Assembly (NCBI GenBank): GCA_965234365.1
Contig: OZ248345.1
Coordinates: forward strand, 248,001-312,000
Direction: 5' to 3'
From: Planktophila grossartii
GTDB taxonomy: Bacteria > Actinomycetota > Actinomycetes > Nanopelagicales > Nanopelagicaceae
Length of the DNA: 64,000 nucleotides
Positions 1 to 8,103 of the stretch are shown in pieces (position 1 is the stretch's first letter; each line of letters opens with the position of its first letter). Below the pieces are notes generated by a model. That model made no database searches. It saw nothing but the letters and a program-made list of their open reading frames with translations, and was not told the DNA's origin. The translations under genes and the position numbers were made by a program.

Positions 1-541
1 GCTCGGCGATGCTCCTGATATTCATACTCTTCCCGTAGGTAATGCAGGAAATATCACTGCATACTGGAAGGGTTACAACGAATACCGCAACGACAAGATT
101 TCAAAGAAGTTGCCACAGATGTGGGGATTCCAAGCTGCAGGTGCAGCACCTCTCGTCACAGGAAAGCCTGTTGCCAAGCCAGAAACAATTGCAACTGCAA
201 TTCGTATTGGTAATCCAGCTTCATGGGATCAAGCGATTGCTGCGCGCGATGAATCAGGCGGGTTGATCGACTCTGTTACTGATGAAGAAATTCTTGCGGC
301 CTATCACTTGCTCGCATCGAAAGAAGGAATCTTCTGCGAGCCATCATCTGCTGCGGGCCTTGCAGGTCTTATTAAATATAAGAACGCTGGCAAGCTTCCT
401 AAAGATAAGACAATCGTAATTACCTGCACAGGTAACGGTCTTAAAGATATTCCGTGGGCGCTTGAAGGCGCTGCCGATCCTGTAGTTGTTCCCGTCAACG
501 CTGATGCCGCCGCTAAGGCTCTTGGCTTAGTGAAGAACTAA
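1..541 (+). CDS. thrC: Threonine synthase, 3' part (5' end outside window)
   Basis: This is the C-terminal part of a PLP-dependent threonine synthase, which converts O-phosphohomoserine to threonine in the cytoplasm. The open frame runs from base 2 with no start, so the gene begins left of the window. Near the left edge the protein reads LPVGNAGNITAYW, the glycine/asparagine loop that binds the PLP phosphate in fold-type II enzymes. The later segments EPSSAAGLAGL and VITCTGNGLKD are typical of the family C-terminus. The stop lies 15 nt before thrB, so the two form a threonine operon, as in other Actinobacteria. Upstream hom is expected outside the window. Confidence 0.95.
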   Translation, partial: LGDAPDIHTLPVGNAGNITAYWKGYNEYRNDKISKKLPQMWGFQAAGAAPLVTGKPVAKPETIATAIRIGNPASWDQAIAARDESGGLIDSVTDEEILAAYHLLASKEGIFCEPSSAAGLAGLIKYKNAGKLPKDKTIVITCTGNGLKDIPWALEGAADPVVVPVNADAAAKALGLVKN

Positions 542-556
542 CGAAACAATTACCTC

Positions 557-1483
557 ATGGCCAAGCCAACATTTAAAGCTAATCCGATTCAGGTACAGGT
601 TCCTGCAACCTCTGCCAATTTGGGACCTGGCTTTGATTCCTTTGGTTTAGCTTTCGGAATGCACGATCGATATGTCGCACAGATTCTTGATGAAGGTGGA
701 CTCGATATCGATGTCACCGGCGAAGGTGCAGATGAAGTTCCTCGCACCGATAAGAACCTTCTTGTGAAGGCGATGTATAAAGGTTTCGATTTCTTAGGTG
801 GAAAGCCAAAGGGCGTTGCAGTTCGCGCGCTCAATGTAATTCCTCACGGTCGCGGACTTGGTTCATCTGCTTCAGCAATTATCGGTGGACTCGTTCTCGC
901 TCGATCACTCGTTCTTACCGGTACAGACAAGATGAGCGATGAAGCGCTTCTAAATCTTGCCAATGAGATGGAAGGCCATCCAGATAATGTGGCTGCAGCG
1001 CTTTACGGTGGAGCAACTGTTGCGTGGCAAGATCTTGTCAAAGGTAAAGCTGTTGCACATGCAGTCCATCTGCCTGTAGATCCGCGCATCAAAGTAATGG
1101 CATTTATTCCATCAACAGCGCTTGCGACCAAGAAAGCGCGCGCAATGCTTCCTGAAACTATTCCCTTTGCAGATGCGCAACGAAACTCAACAAATGCGGC
1201 TCTGATGACACAGGCGCTCACAATTCGCCCTGATTTACTCTTTACTGCTACTCAAGATTTCTTACACCAGTCATATCGTGAAGAAGCGATGCCCGCCTCA
1301 TTTGCGCTGATGACAAAACTTCGCGCTGCTGGAGTTGCAGCATTTATCTCAGGTGCGGGCCCAACAGTGTTGGCCCTTCACACTGAAGGAGATGAAGAGA
1401 TCGCCCAACTTTCTCGCGCAGGTGGAGCTAAATTTGAGGGTAAATCTCTCGAAATTGCTAGCCGCGGAGCCACCCTGCTATAG
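557..1483 (+). CDS. thrB: Homoserine kinase
   Basis: The 308-residue GHMP-family kinase phosphorylates homoserine with ATP to give O-phosphohomoserine, the substrate of ThrC encoded just upstream. The N-terminus has the family signature PATSANLGPGFD (about residues 17-28). The ATP-binding loop PHGRGLGSSASA sits near residues 95-107, and a C-terminal glycine motif ISGAGPTVLAL is present. Length is normal for the family. The ATG is 15 nt after the thrC stop, indicating co-transcription. A 142-nt A/T-rich spacer separates it from rho; I see no strong terminator there. Confidence 0.96.
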   Translation: MAKPTFKANPIQVQVPATSANLGPGFDSFGLAFGMHDRYVAQILDEGGLDIDVTGEGADEVPRTDKNLLVKAMYKGFDFLGGKPKGVAVRALNVIPHGRGLGSSASAIIGGLVLARSLVLTGTDKMSDEALLNLANEMEGHPDNVAAALYGGATVAWQDLVKGKAVAHAVHLPVDPRIKVMAFIPSTALATKKARAMLPETIPFADAQRNSTNAALMTQALTIRPDLLFTATQDFLHQSYREEAMPASFALMTKLRAAGVAAFISGAGPTVLALHTEGDEEIAQLSRAGGAKFEGKSLEIASRGATLL

Positions 1484-1625
1484 TTTTGCCATCAGTTCGA
1501 ACCCAGTAAGTTAAGGGTGAAAATTAGGAATTGATAATCACAGTAGTAAAAATCAAAAAGCAAAACCCCAGATAAATAAACCCAGGGCTTAATTCCTACG
1601 TTAGCCCCAAAGTGAAAAGAAATAC

Positions 1626-3194
1626 ATGACAACAACAGAACCAGTTCGTTCTAGCAGCCCAGAGCTTTCAAGCATGACCCTTCCTAAGTTAAAGGAAGTT
1701 GCGTCTCAGCTCGGTATCGAGGGTGCAGCAAAGCTCAAGAAGGATGATCTCGTCACAGCGATTGCAGATCTCCAGGCAGCAAACCGCGAAGCAGCAAAGG
1801 CTGAACGTGAAGCTCGCCGCGAAGCTCGCAATGCAAAGAAGAACAATCGCGATAACAATCCAAAGAATTCAGATGACTCATCCGATGAAGATGGAGATGA
1901 TGACGATTCATCAGATAACGCTCCATCTAATAACGACCGTAACAACGATCGCGAAGAACGTGGTGGACGTAACCGCCGCGATCGCAATCGTGGGCGCGAT
2001 CGCAACCGCGACCGTGGCAACCGCGAAGAGCGCGAGCCAGTAATCGGCGAAGATGATGTCTTGGTACCGGTTGGTGGCCTCGTCGACATCATGGATAACT
2101 ACTCATTTATTCGTACAGGTGGATACCTTCCAGGTCCTAACGATGTCTACGTTTCACAAGGCCAGGTACGTAAGTACGGTCTTCGTAAGGGCGATGTTGT
2201 TACAGGTCAGGTTCGCCAGTTACGCGAAGGCGAGACTCGCCAGAAGTACAACCCACTTATTACTCTCGAGACAATCAATGGTTTGCCCTATGAAGAAGCA
2301 CGTGGCCGCGTTGAATTCGGAAAGCTTGTTCCTCTCTACCCACAAGAGCGTCTTCGCCTTGAGACAGAGCCAAACATTCTGACAACTCGCGTCATCGACT
2401 TGATCGCACCAATCGGTAAAGGCCAGCGCGGACTTATTGTTTCGCCTCCAAAGGCCGGTAAGACAATGGTCTTGCAATCAATTGCAAATGCAATCACAAC
2501 AAATAATCCTGAGTGTCACTTGATGGTTGTTCTCGTTGATGAGCGTCCTGAAGAAGTTACTGATATGCAGCGCAGCGTGAAGGGTGAAGTTATTGCTTCT
2601 ACCTTCGACCGCCCAGCTGATGACCACACAACAATTGCCGAGCTTGCTATCGAGCGCGCAAAGCGCCTCGTTGAAATGGGCCACGATGTAGTTGTTCTTC
2701 TCGACTCCATCACTCGTTTGGGCCGTGCATACAACATTGCAGCACCTGCATCAGGCCGCATCCTTTCTGGTGGTGTTGATTCTGCAGCTCTCTATCCACC
2801 AAAGAAGTTCTTCGGTGCTGCACGTAATATTGAAGATGGTGGATCACTCACGATTCTTGCAACAGCTCTTGTTGATACCGGATCCCGTATGGATGAAGTT
2901 ATCTTCGAAGAGTTCAAGGGCACAGGAAATATGGAGCTCATCCTCGATCGCAAGATGGCTGATAAGCGCATCTTCCCTGCGGTCAACGTTGTTGCATCAG
3001 GTACACGTAAGGAAGAAATCCTTATGGGAACTGAAGAACTCAACATCGTCTGGAAGCTTCGTCGCGTTCTTCACGCACTCGAACCACAGGCTGCACTCGA
3101 ACTCTTGCTCGAGAAGATGAAGGGCACTAAGTCCAACGTTGAATTCTTGATGCAGATTCAGAAGACAACAGCTGGGCCAGACGACAGCAAGTAA
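1626..3194 (+). CDS. rho: Transcription termination factor Rho
   Basis: Rho is the hexameric RNA-dependent ATPase that ends transcription. Residues about 17-52 form the Rho N-terminal helical domain. Residues about 55-135 form a highly charged insertion rich in Asp, Asn and Arg, the extended region known from actinobacterial Rho proteins. It is followed by the RNA-binding cold-shock-like domain (VDIMDNYSFIRTGGYLPG). The ATPase core has Walker A PPKAGKT, Walker B DVVVLLDSITRLGRAYN, and the Q- and R-loop region. At 522 residues it is longer than E. coli Rho (419) because of the insertion. A strong intrinsic terminator follows. Gene order thrB-rho-rpmE-prfA is standard for the phylum. Confidence 0.98.
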   Translation: MTTTEPVRSSSPELSSMTLPKLKEVASQLGIEGAAKLKKDDLVTAIADLQAANREAAKAEREARREARNAKKNNRDNNPKNSDDSSDEDGDDDDSSDNAPSNNDRNNDREERGGRNRRDRNRGRDRNRDRGNREEREPVIGEDDVLVPVGGLVDIMDNYSFIRTGGYLPGPNDVYVSQGQVRKYGLRKGDVVTGQVRQLREGETRQKYNPLITLETINGLPYEEARGRVEFGKLVPLYPQERLRLETEPNILTTRVIDLIAPIGKGQRGLIVSPPKAGKTMVLQSIANAITTNNPECHLMVVLVDERPEEVTDMQRSVKGEVIASTFDRPADDHTTIAELAIERAKRLVEMGHDVVVLLDSITRLGRAYNIAAPASGRILSGGVDSAALYPPKKFFGAARNIEDGGSLTILATALVDTGSRMDEVIFEEFKGTGNMELILDRKMADKRIFPAVNVVASGTRKEEILMGTEELNIVWKLRRVLHALEPQAALELLLEKMKGTKSNVEFLMQIQKTTAGPDDSK

Positions 3195-3223
3195 GTCGCT
3201 CCGCAAAGTCACACAAAGTTCAC

Positions 3224-3262
3224 AAGAAGCCCCGTTCAGAGATGAGCGGGGCTTCTTCCTTT
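3224..3262 (+). terminator. Rho-independent terminator after rho
   Basis: An inverted repeat AAGAAGCCCCG...CGGGGCTTCTT with a short loop is followed by a pyrimidine run (CCTTTCCC). It begins about 30 nt downstream of the rho stop codon and closes the thrC-thrB-rho transcription unit. Confidence 0.85.
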
Positions 3263-3352
3263 CCCAGTAGGCGCTCTCCATAAGCACAGAGGAAGCACAA
3301 GGTGGCCCTCCATAGTTCTGGTTATACGCAGGACCTAACAGGGGAGAAGAAG

Positions 3353-3742
3353 ATGAAGTTCATTTCAGCAAAGAACGTCGGACTATTGGTAGCAGCTGGC
3401 CTCATTGCAAGTACAGGAACAGCGATTGCGGCAGATACAACTGCTCCAACAACAACACCGACAGTAAAGACACATACTCCAAGCCCAGAAATCGTTGCAT
3501 TTAAGTCAGCGATTGCGACATACCGTTCAGGACATGAAGCAGCGGCCAATACTTTTAAATCAGCGATTGCAACAGCGAAGGCAACTAAGGAAGCAGCAAT
3601 CAAAGCTGCGACAACTCCTGAAGCTAAAGCTGCTGCACGCACTACATTTCAATCTGCGGTAGCAACTGCAAAATCCACACGCGATGCCGCATTTGCAGCC
3701 CTTGGCACAAAGCCAGTACGACCAGTTCAGGCTGCTAAGTAA
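3353..3742 (+). CDS. Small secreted Ala/Thr-rich helical repeat protein, unknown function
   Basis: I do not recognise a family. The ATG at 3353 is chosen over an upstream GTG because it follows AGGGGAGAA at good spacing and opens directly into a signal peptide (KNVGLLVAAGLIASTGTAIAA, cleavage near residue 27). A short Thr/Pro linker follows. The mature part holds three copies of a roughly 15-residue helical unit, FKSAIATYRSGHEAAA, FKSAIATAKATKEAA and FQSAVATAKSTRDAAFAA. The 129-residue product should be exported. It is flanked by terminators on both sides and is therefore probably monocistronic. A surface or periplasm-like structural role is only a guess. Confidence 0.75.
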   Translation: MKFISAKNVGLLVAAGLIASTGTAIAADTTAPTTTPTVKTHTPSPEIVAFKSAIATYRSGHEAAANTFKSAIATAKATKEAAIKAATTPEAKAAARTTFQSAVATAKSTRDAAFAALGTKPVRPVQAAK

Positions 3743-3768
3743 GAACTTCCCCGACGGGTAGCAGGTGG

Positions 3769-3801
3769 CCGCAGAATCCAGCGTGGATTTTGCGGTTTTC
3801 T
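3769..3801 (+). terminator. Rho-independent terminator
   Basis: The hairpin CCGCAGAATCCA / TGGATTTTGCGG, with loop GCG, is followed by TTTTCTGCTTTT. It ends the small secreted-protein gene about 25 nt after its stop. Confidence 0.8.
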
Positions 3802-3897
3802 GCTTTTAGGAGAGACTTAGCGCCTATTGCCACACCTTATGGCGATGACCTGGTTCACCAGCGAGCTGGACCCAGACTCAAGAAAAGGAATATGAAT

Positions 3898-4107
3898 ATG
3901 AAGAAAGATATCCACCCAGAGTACAAAGAGACTCAAGTAACTTGTGGTTGCGGTGAAAAGTTTCTAACCCGCTCAACAGTTGCAAGCGGATCAATCTATG
4001 TTGAAGTGTGTTCAGTCTGCCACCCGTTCTACACAGGCAAGCAGCGCATCCTCGATACCGGTGGACGCGTCGCTAAGTTCGAAGAGCGTTTCGGTAAGAA
4101 TAAGTAG
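3898..4107 (+). CDS. rpmE: 50S ribosomal protein L31 (zinc-binding type)
   Basis: The 69-residue protein begins MKKDIHPEYKE, the canonical L31 start. The ATG at 3898 has a better ribosome-site spacing to AAAGG (about 3884-3888) than the in-frame ATG at 3892. Cysteines in TCGCGEKF and EVCSVCHPF form the four-Cys zinc site of the 'C+' form. The C-terminus TGGRVAKFEERFG matches the family. It follows rho as in most Actinobacteria and is followed by its own terminator. The presence of the zinc site suggests that it is the zinc-replete paralogue. Confidence 0.96.
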   Translation: MKKDIHPEYKETQVTCGCGEKFLTRSTVASGSIYVEVCSVCHPFYTGKQRILDTGGRVAKFEERFGKNK

Positions 4108-4118
4108 CTTTCTAAAGA

Positions 4119-4164
4119 GACCGCATCGCAACCCATTAGTGGTTGCGGGGCGGTCTTTTTATTT
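4119..4164 (+). terminator. Rho-independent terminator after rpmE
   Basis: There are two nested stems, GACCGC/GCGGTC and GCAACC/GGTTGC, around the loop CATTAGT, followed by TTTTTATTT. It lies 11 nt after the rpmE stop. Confidence 0.88.
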
Positions 4165-4198
4165 CTCCAAAGTACCTATCGAGAAGGGATGAAGTCAT

Positions 4199-5281
4199 AT
4201 GGCTAACGATCGTTTTGCATCAGCACATGAAATGGTGCGCGAATATCAAGAGCTCGAAGCAAAGATGGCAGACCCTTCTATCCATGAAGATCAAGGCACG
4301 GCCCGCAAACTTGGTCGTCGTTATGCGCAGCTCGGTCCAGTAGTTGCAGGCTTCAATGCCTGGAAGGCAGCTGCCGATGATCTTGAGGCTGCGAAAGAGA
4401 TGGCTGCTGAAGATCCTTCATTTGCCTCAGAAATTCCAGCGATGGAAGTTGCCGTTGAAGCCGCTGCAGAAAAGTTAGAAGAGCTCCTTCTTCCACGCGA
4501 CCCTAACGATGATCGCGATGTCATTATTGAAGTCAAGGCCGGTGCAGGTGGCGATGAGTCAGCCCTCTTTGCTGGCGATTTAGTTCGTATGTATCAGCGC
4601 TATGCAGAAAAGCGCGGTTGGAAGATTGAAATCATCGATATGACTGAGTCAGAGCTCGGTGGGTATAAAGATATTTCTATGGCGGTGAAATCAAAGGGAA
4701 CTCCAGAACCTGGAACAACACCCTATGCACGACTTAAATTTGAAGGCGGAGTACACCGCGTTCAGCGCGTTCCAGAAACGGAAAGCCAAGGACGTATTCA
4801 TACATCTGCAGCTGGCGTACTCATTCTCCCTGAAGCGGAAGAAGTCGATGTCGAGCTCAATATGAACGACGTTCGTGTTGATGTCTATCGCTCATCAGGT
4901 CCTGGTGGACAGTCTGTTAACACCACTGACTCTGCTGTTCGTCTCACTCACGTTCCTACTGGAATTGTTGTTTCATGTCAGAACGAGAAGTCGCAGCTTC
5001 AGAATAAGGAATCTGCTCTTCGTATTCTGCGCGCGCGCCTTCTCGTCGATGCACAGGAAAAGGCAGAGGCTGCTGCAATGGCAGAGCGTAAGAGCCAAGT
5101 CCGTACCGTCGATCGTTCAGAGCGCATTCGTACCTATAACTATCCTGAAAATCGACTCAGCGATCACCGCGTGAATTACAAGGCAAATAACCTTGATGCA
5201 GTTCTTAATGGAGAGCTCGATGAAGTTGTACAGGCGCTTCTCGATGCCGATAGAGCCGCAAAGCTTTCATCAACAAATTAA
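4199..5281 (+). CDS. prfA: Peptide chain release factor 1
   Basis: RF1 reads UAA and UAG stop codons and triggers peptide release on the ribosome. The 360-residue protein has the universal GGQ loop (SSGPGGQSVNTTDSAVRL, about residues 225-242). It also has the codon-recognition region in domain 2 (RVPETESQGRIHTSAA, where RF1s carry a PxT-type motif) and the C-terminal RTYNYPENRLSDHR segment. An AGAAGGGATG ribosome site precedes the ATG. The downstream prmC encodes the enzyme that methylates the GGQ glutamine, so the two act together. Confidence 0.98.
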   Translation: MANDRFASAHEMVREYQELEAKMADPSIHEDQGTARKLGRRYAQLGPVVAGFNAWKAAADDLEAAKEMAAEDPSFASEIPAMEVAVEAAAEKLEELLLPRDPNDDRDVIIEVKAGAGGDESALFAGDLVRMYQRYAEKRGWKIEIIDMTESELGGYKDISMAVKSKGTPEPGTTPYARLKFEGGVHRVQRVPETESQGRIHTSAAGVLILPEAEEVDVELNMNDVRVDVYRSSGPGGQSVNTTDSAVRLTHVPTGIVVSCQNEKSQLQNKESALRILRARLLVDAQEKAEAAAMAERKSQVRTVDRSERIRTYNYPENRLSDHRVNYKANNLDAVLNGELDEVVQALLDADRAAKLSSTN

Positions 5282-5290
5282 GTAGCAACT

Positions 5291-6145
5291 ATGGAACTGA
5301 CCTTTAAAGAATTCTTGCGAGGCGGGAAAGAACAGCTATCTCAAGCAGGTTTTGCCGAAGTAGAAGCAGAACACTTACTTGCTCATACGCTCGGACTTTC
5401 ACGGATGGACCTTCACAATCCACTGACAGTTGAAAATGCACTGTCAGCAATCGGCGATATGACAATCGTTGAAGAGACTTTCTGGAAGTTACTGGATCGT
5501 CGTTGCGCTCACGAACCATTGCAATATCTCACTGGCGTTGCATATTTCCGCCACCTTGAATTGAAGGTGGGACCAGGAGTTCTTGTCCCACGTCCCGAGA
5601 GCGAACTCCTTGTCGAAGCAGTACTGACTCACATTGAGAAGTTAAGTGGCGCTGTCAGCGTTGTCGATCTTGGTTCAGGTTCAGGTGCACTCGCACTCGC
5701 GATTGCAACCGAAGCGCCACAGACACATGTCATTGCAGTTGAGAAGAGCACCGAAGCTATTCACTGGTTGAAAGAGAATGTCTCCTTCATCGATGAAAAG
5801 GTTCGCATTCTCGAAAGCGATGTCGCCACTGCCCTCGAAGGCGTGAAGTGCGATGTCGTCATTGCCAACCCTCCCTATATCCCTGATGCCCAAGAGCTTC
5901 CGCGCGATGTTGCAGATCATGAGCCTGCAATCGCACTCTTTGGTGGAGTAGATGGAATGAAAGCTCCGCGACTCTTTATCTCAACAGCAGGACGCCTCTT
6001 AAAGGAAGGCGGATTCCTTGCGATCGAACATCATGAAGAGCAAGGCGCAGCCATCGCCGATGTACTTAGCGCAGATTTCACAGATATTCTTCTGCATCAG
6101 GATTTAACAGGCCGACCACGATTTACGACTGCAGTGAGGAGATAG
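5291..6145 (+). CDS. prmC: Release factor glutamine N5-methyltransferase
   Basis: PrmC (HemK) uses S-adenosylmethionine to methylate the glutamine of the GGQ motif in RF1 and RF2. The 284-residue protein has the N-terminal helical substrate-binding domain (about residues 1-85). The class I methyltransferase core follows, with VVDLGSGSGALALAIA as motif I and the catalytic tetrapeptide NPPY in VIANPPYIPD. It begins 9 nt after prfA and is followed 2 nt later by the YrdC-like gene, so translation of the three is probably coupled. Confidence 0.96.
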   Translation: MELTFKEFLRGGKEQLSQAGFAEVEAEHLLAHTLGLSRMDLHNPLTVENALSAIGDMTIVEETFWKLLDRRCAHEPLQYLTGVAYFRHLELKVGPGVLVPRPESELLVEAVLTHIEKLSGAVSVVDLGSGSGALALAIATEAPQTHVIAVEKSTEAIHWLKENVSFIDEKVRILESDVATALEGVKCDVVIANPPYIPDAQELPRDVADHEPAIALFGGVDGMKAPRLFISTAGRLLKEGGFLAIEHHEEQGAAIADVLSADFTDILLHQDLTGRPRFTTAVRR

Positions 6146-6147
6146 CG

Positions 6148-6789
6148 ATGCCACGCATTGACCTCAAGCAAGGTGAACAGAAGAAACATATTGCTCGAGC
6201 ACTCAAAGAGATTCGCGCAGGTTATGTCATCGTTGCTCCACTCGAACATGGTTATGTCTACTTAGCTGATGCTTTCTCACCTTTTGCAGTTCGCGCAATG
6301 CATGTACTCCGTGGCGATGAACTCGGAGTTGCTGCACAAGTGCTCGCTTATAGTCTGGATACCGTGAAAGGAATTTCACGCGCAGTATCTCCTCAGACAC
6401 AAGATCTCTGTAAGAAATTCTGGCCAGGTCTTCTCTCTATCTCTCTCAAGCCAAGTTCAGTTCTCAACTGGGATCTCGGCGATGATAAAGAGCTCGATTG
6501 GTTCAATGTGCGCGTTCCAAAATCTAAATTTGTTCGCGCGCTCTTAAAAGAGTCGGGGCCACTTGCGATTGCAAGCGCCTCAGCTGCCGGCGAAGAACCA
6601 ATGTTGAAGATTGATCGCGCCAAGGTCAAAGATTGGGACGTTGCAGTGGTCTTCGATAACGGCGCACTCAAGGCAGGTCCTCGCTCCACCATCATCGAGG
6701 CCGATGCTCTCGATATGCGCTTGGTACGAGAAGGAGCTATTTCATTTGATGAGATGGCGAAGGTCGCACCGAACATTTCTTATATCTAA
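6148..6789 (+). CDS. Divergent Sua5/YrdC-family (TsaC-like) protein
   Basis: By position (directly after prmC) and overall pattern this is the YrdC/Sua5 protein that makes threonylcarbamoyl-AMP for the tRNA t6A modification. Recognisable family segments are FWPGLLSISL, FNVRVPKSKFVRALL and GPRSTIIEADAL. However, the nucleotide and carbonate-binding signatures have changed. The usual PTDTxYGL is PLEHGYVYL, the KxR-P segment is LRGDELG, and the S-x-N motif near residue 150 is ASASAAG. The 213-residue length is normal. It may be a diverged but working enzyme, or a paralogue that no longer does this chemistry, in which case a second tsaC should exist elsewhere. Confidence 0.7.
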   Translation: MPRIDLKQGEQKKHIARALKEIRAGYVIVAPLEHGYVYLADAFSPFAVRAMHVLRGDELGVAAQVLAYSLDTVKGISRAVSPQTQDLCKKFWPGLLSISLKPSSVLNWDLGDDKELDWFNVRVPKSKFVRALLKESGPLAIASASAAGEEPMLKIDRAKVKDWDVAVVFDNGALKAGPRSTIIEADALDMRLVREGAISFDEMAKVAPNISYI

Positions 6790-6824
6790 AGAGAAATACC
6801 CTTACTAACTATTAGGCTGGCCCC

Positions 6825-8087
6825 ATGTCCGAAACTTTCTATGGCCCAGATTTCACCCTTCTCTCTCGCCAAGATCCAGATATTGCAGCGGTATTGCTCT
6901 CTGAACTTAAACGTCAGCAGACAAACCTCCAGCTGATCGCTTCAGAGAACTTCACATCACGCGCAGTTCTTGCAGCGCTCGGCTCAACTCTCTCTAATAA
7001 GTATGCAGAGGGTTACCCAGGTAAGCGCTACTACGGTGGCTGTGAAGAAGTTGATAAGGCCGAGACCATCGCCATTGATCGCGCTAAAGAACTCTTCGGT
7101 GCAGAACATGCAAACGTTCAACCTCATTCAGGTGCAAGTGCAAACGTTGCTGTCTATCAAGCATTTACCAAGCCAGGTGACACCGTTCTTGCGATGTCAC
7201 TTCCACACGGTGGACACCTCACACATGGTTCAAAGGTCAACTTCTCCGGTAAGTGGTTTAACGTCGTTTCATACGGCGTCCGCCAAGATAACGAGCTCAT
7301 CGATTACGACGAACTCCGCGACCTTGCTATCGCCAATAAGCCAAAGATGATCTGTTCAGGTGCGACTGCCTACCCATCATTGATTGATTTCGAGAAGGTG
7401 CGCGCCATCTGCGACGAAGTCGGCGCAATCATGTGGGTCGATGCAGCTCACTTCATCGGACTTGTCGCAGGTAAGGCAATTCCTTCACCTGTTCCATATG
7501 CAGATGTTGTCTCATTTACAACACATAAAGTTTTGCGCGGCCCACGCGGTGGAATGATCCTTACCAAGGCAGAGCATGCAGCTGCCATTGATAAAGCGGT
7601 ATTCCCAGGAATGCAGGGCGGGCCAATCATGTCTGCAGTTGCAGGCAAGGCGATTGCACTTGCTGAGTGCGCGACACCGGCTTATCAAAAGTATGCAAAA
7701 GATGTCATCATCAATGCGCAGGCACTTGCAGCAGCCCTCGAAGGTGAAGGCATGCGCGCAGTATCTGGCGGCACTCAGACTCACCTCGCACTGATTGATA
7801 TTCGCTCGACGGGCGTCAATGGCAAGGTTGCTGACGAACGTTGCGGCGCAGCAGGAATTGTTCTTAATAAGAACTCAATTCCTTACGATCCAGAAGCACC
7901 TTCAGTAACTTCAGGTATTCGTGTCGGAACTCCTGCAACAACTACCCAAGGAATGGGCGTTGAAGAGATGAAGACGATTGCATCTCTGATTGCACGTGCA
8001 ATTAAGACCGAGGATGCAGCTACACATGCTGCGATTAAATCTGAAGTCCACGCACTCACTGCACGTTTTCCTATCTATCAGGCGTAG
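6825..8087 (+). CDS. glyA: Serine hydroxymethyltransferase
   Basis: This PLP enzyme interconverts serine and glycine and charges tetrahydrofolate with a one-carbon unit. The 420-residue protein contains LIASENFTSRAVL, NKYAEGYPGKRYYGG, and the Schiff-base lysine motif VSFTTHKVLRGPRGG (about residue 230). The active-site Asp-Ala-Ala-His is seen in MWVDAAHFIG. It begins 35 nt after the YrdC-like gene and sits in the same plus-strand block as the cell-envelope transferase and ATP synthase. Its full length and intact motifs suggest an ordinary housekeeping enzyme. Confidence 0.98.
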   Translation: MSETFYGPDFTLLSRQDPDIAAVLLSELKRQQTNLQLIASENFTSRAVLAALGSTLSNKYAEGYPGKRYYGGCEEVDKAETIAIDRAKELFGAEHANVQPHSGASANVAVYQAFTKPGDTVLAMSLPHGGHLTHGSKVNFSGKWFNVVSYGVRQDNELIDYDELRDLAIANKPKMICSGATAYPSLIDFEKVRAICDEVGAIMWVDAAHFIGLVAGKAIPSPVPYADVVSFTTHKVLRGPRGGMILTKAEHAAAIDKAVFPGMQGGPIMSAVAGKAIALAECATPAYQKYAKDVIINAQALAAALEGEGMRAVSGGTQTHLALIDIRSTGVNGKVADERCGAAGIVLNKNSIPYDPEAPSVTSGIRVGTPATTTQGMGVEEMKTIASLIARAIKTEDAATHAAIKSEVHALTARFPIYQA

Positions 8088-8103
8088 AGAAAACCTCTAA
8101 CAG

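Noticed and set aside
1706..2092. Open frame on the minus strand opposite the N-terminal part of rho, rich in Arg and Ser
   Set aside because: It mirrors the repetitive Asp/Arg/Asn codons of the Rho insertion and has no ribosome site or family match.
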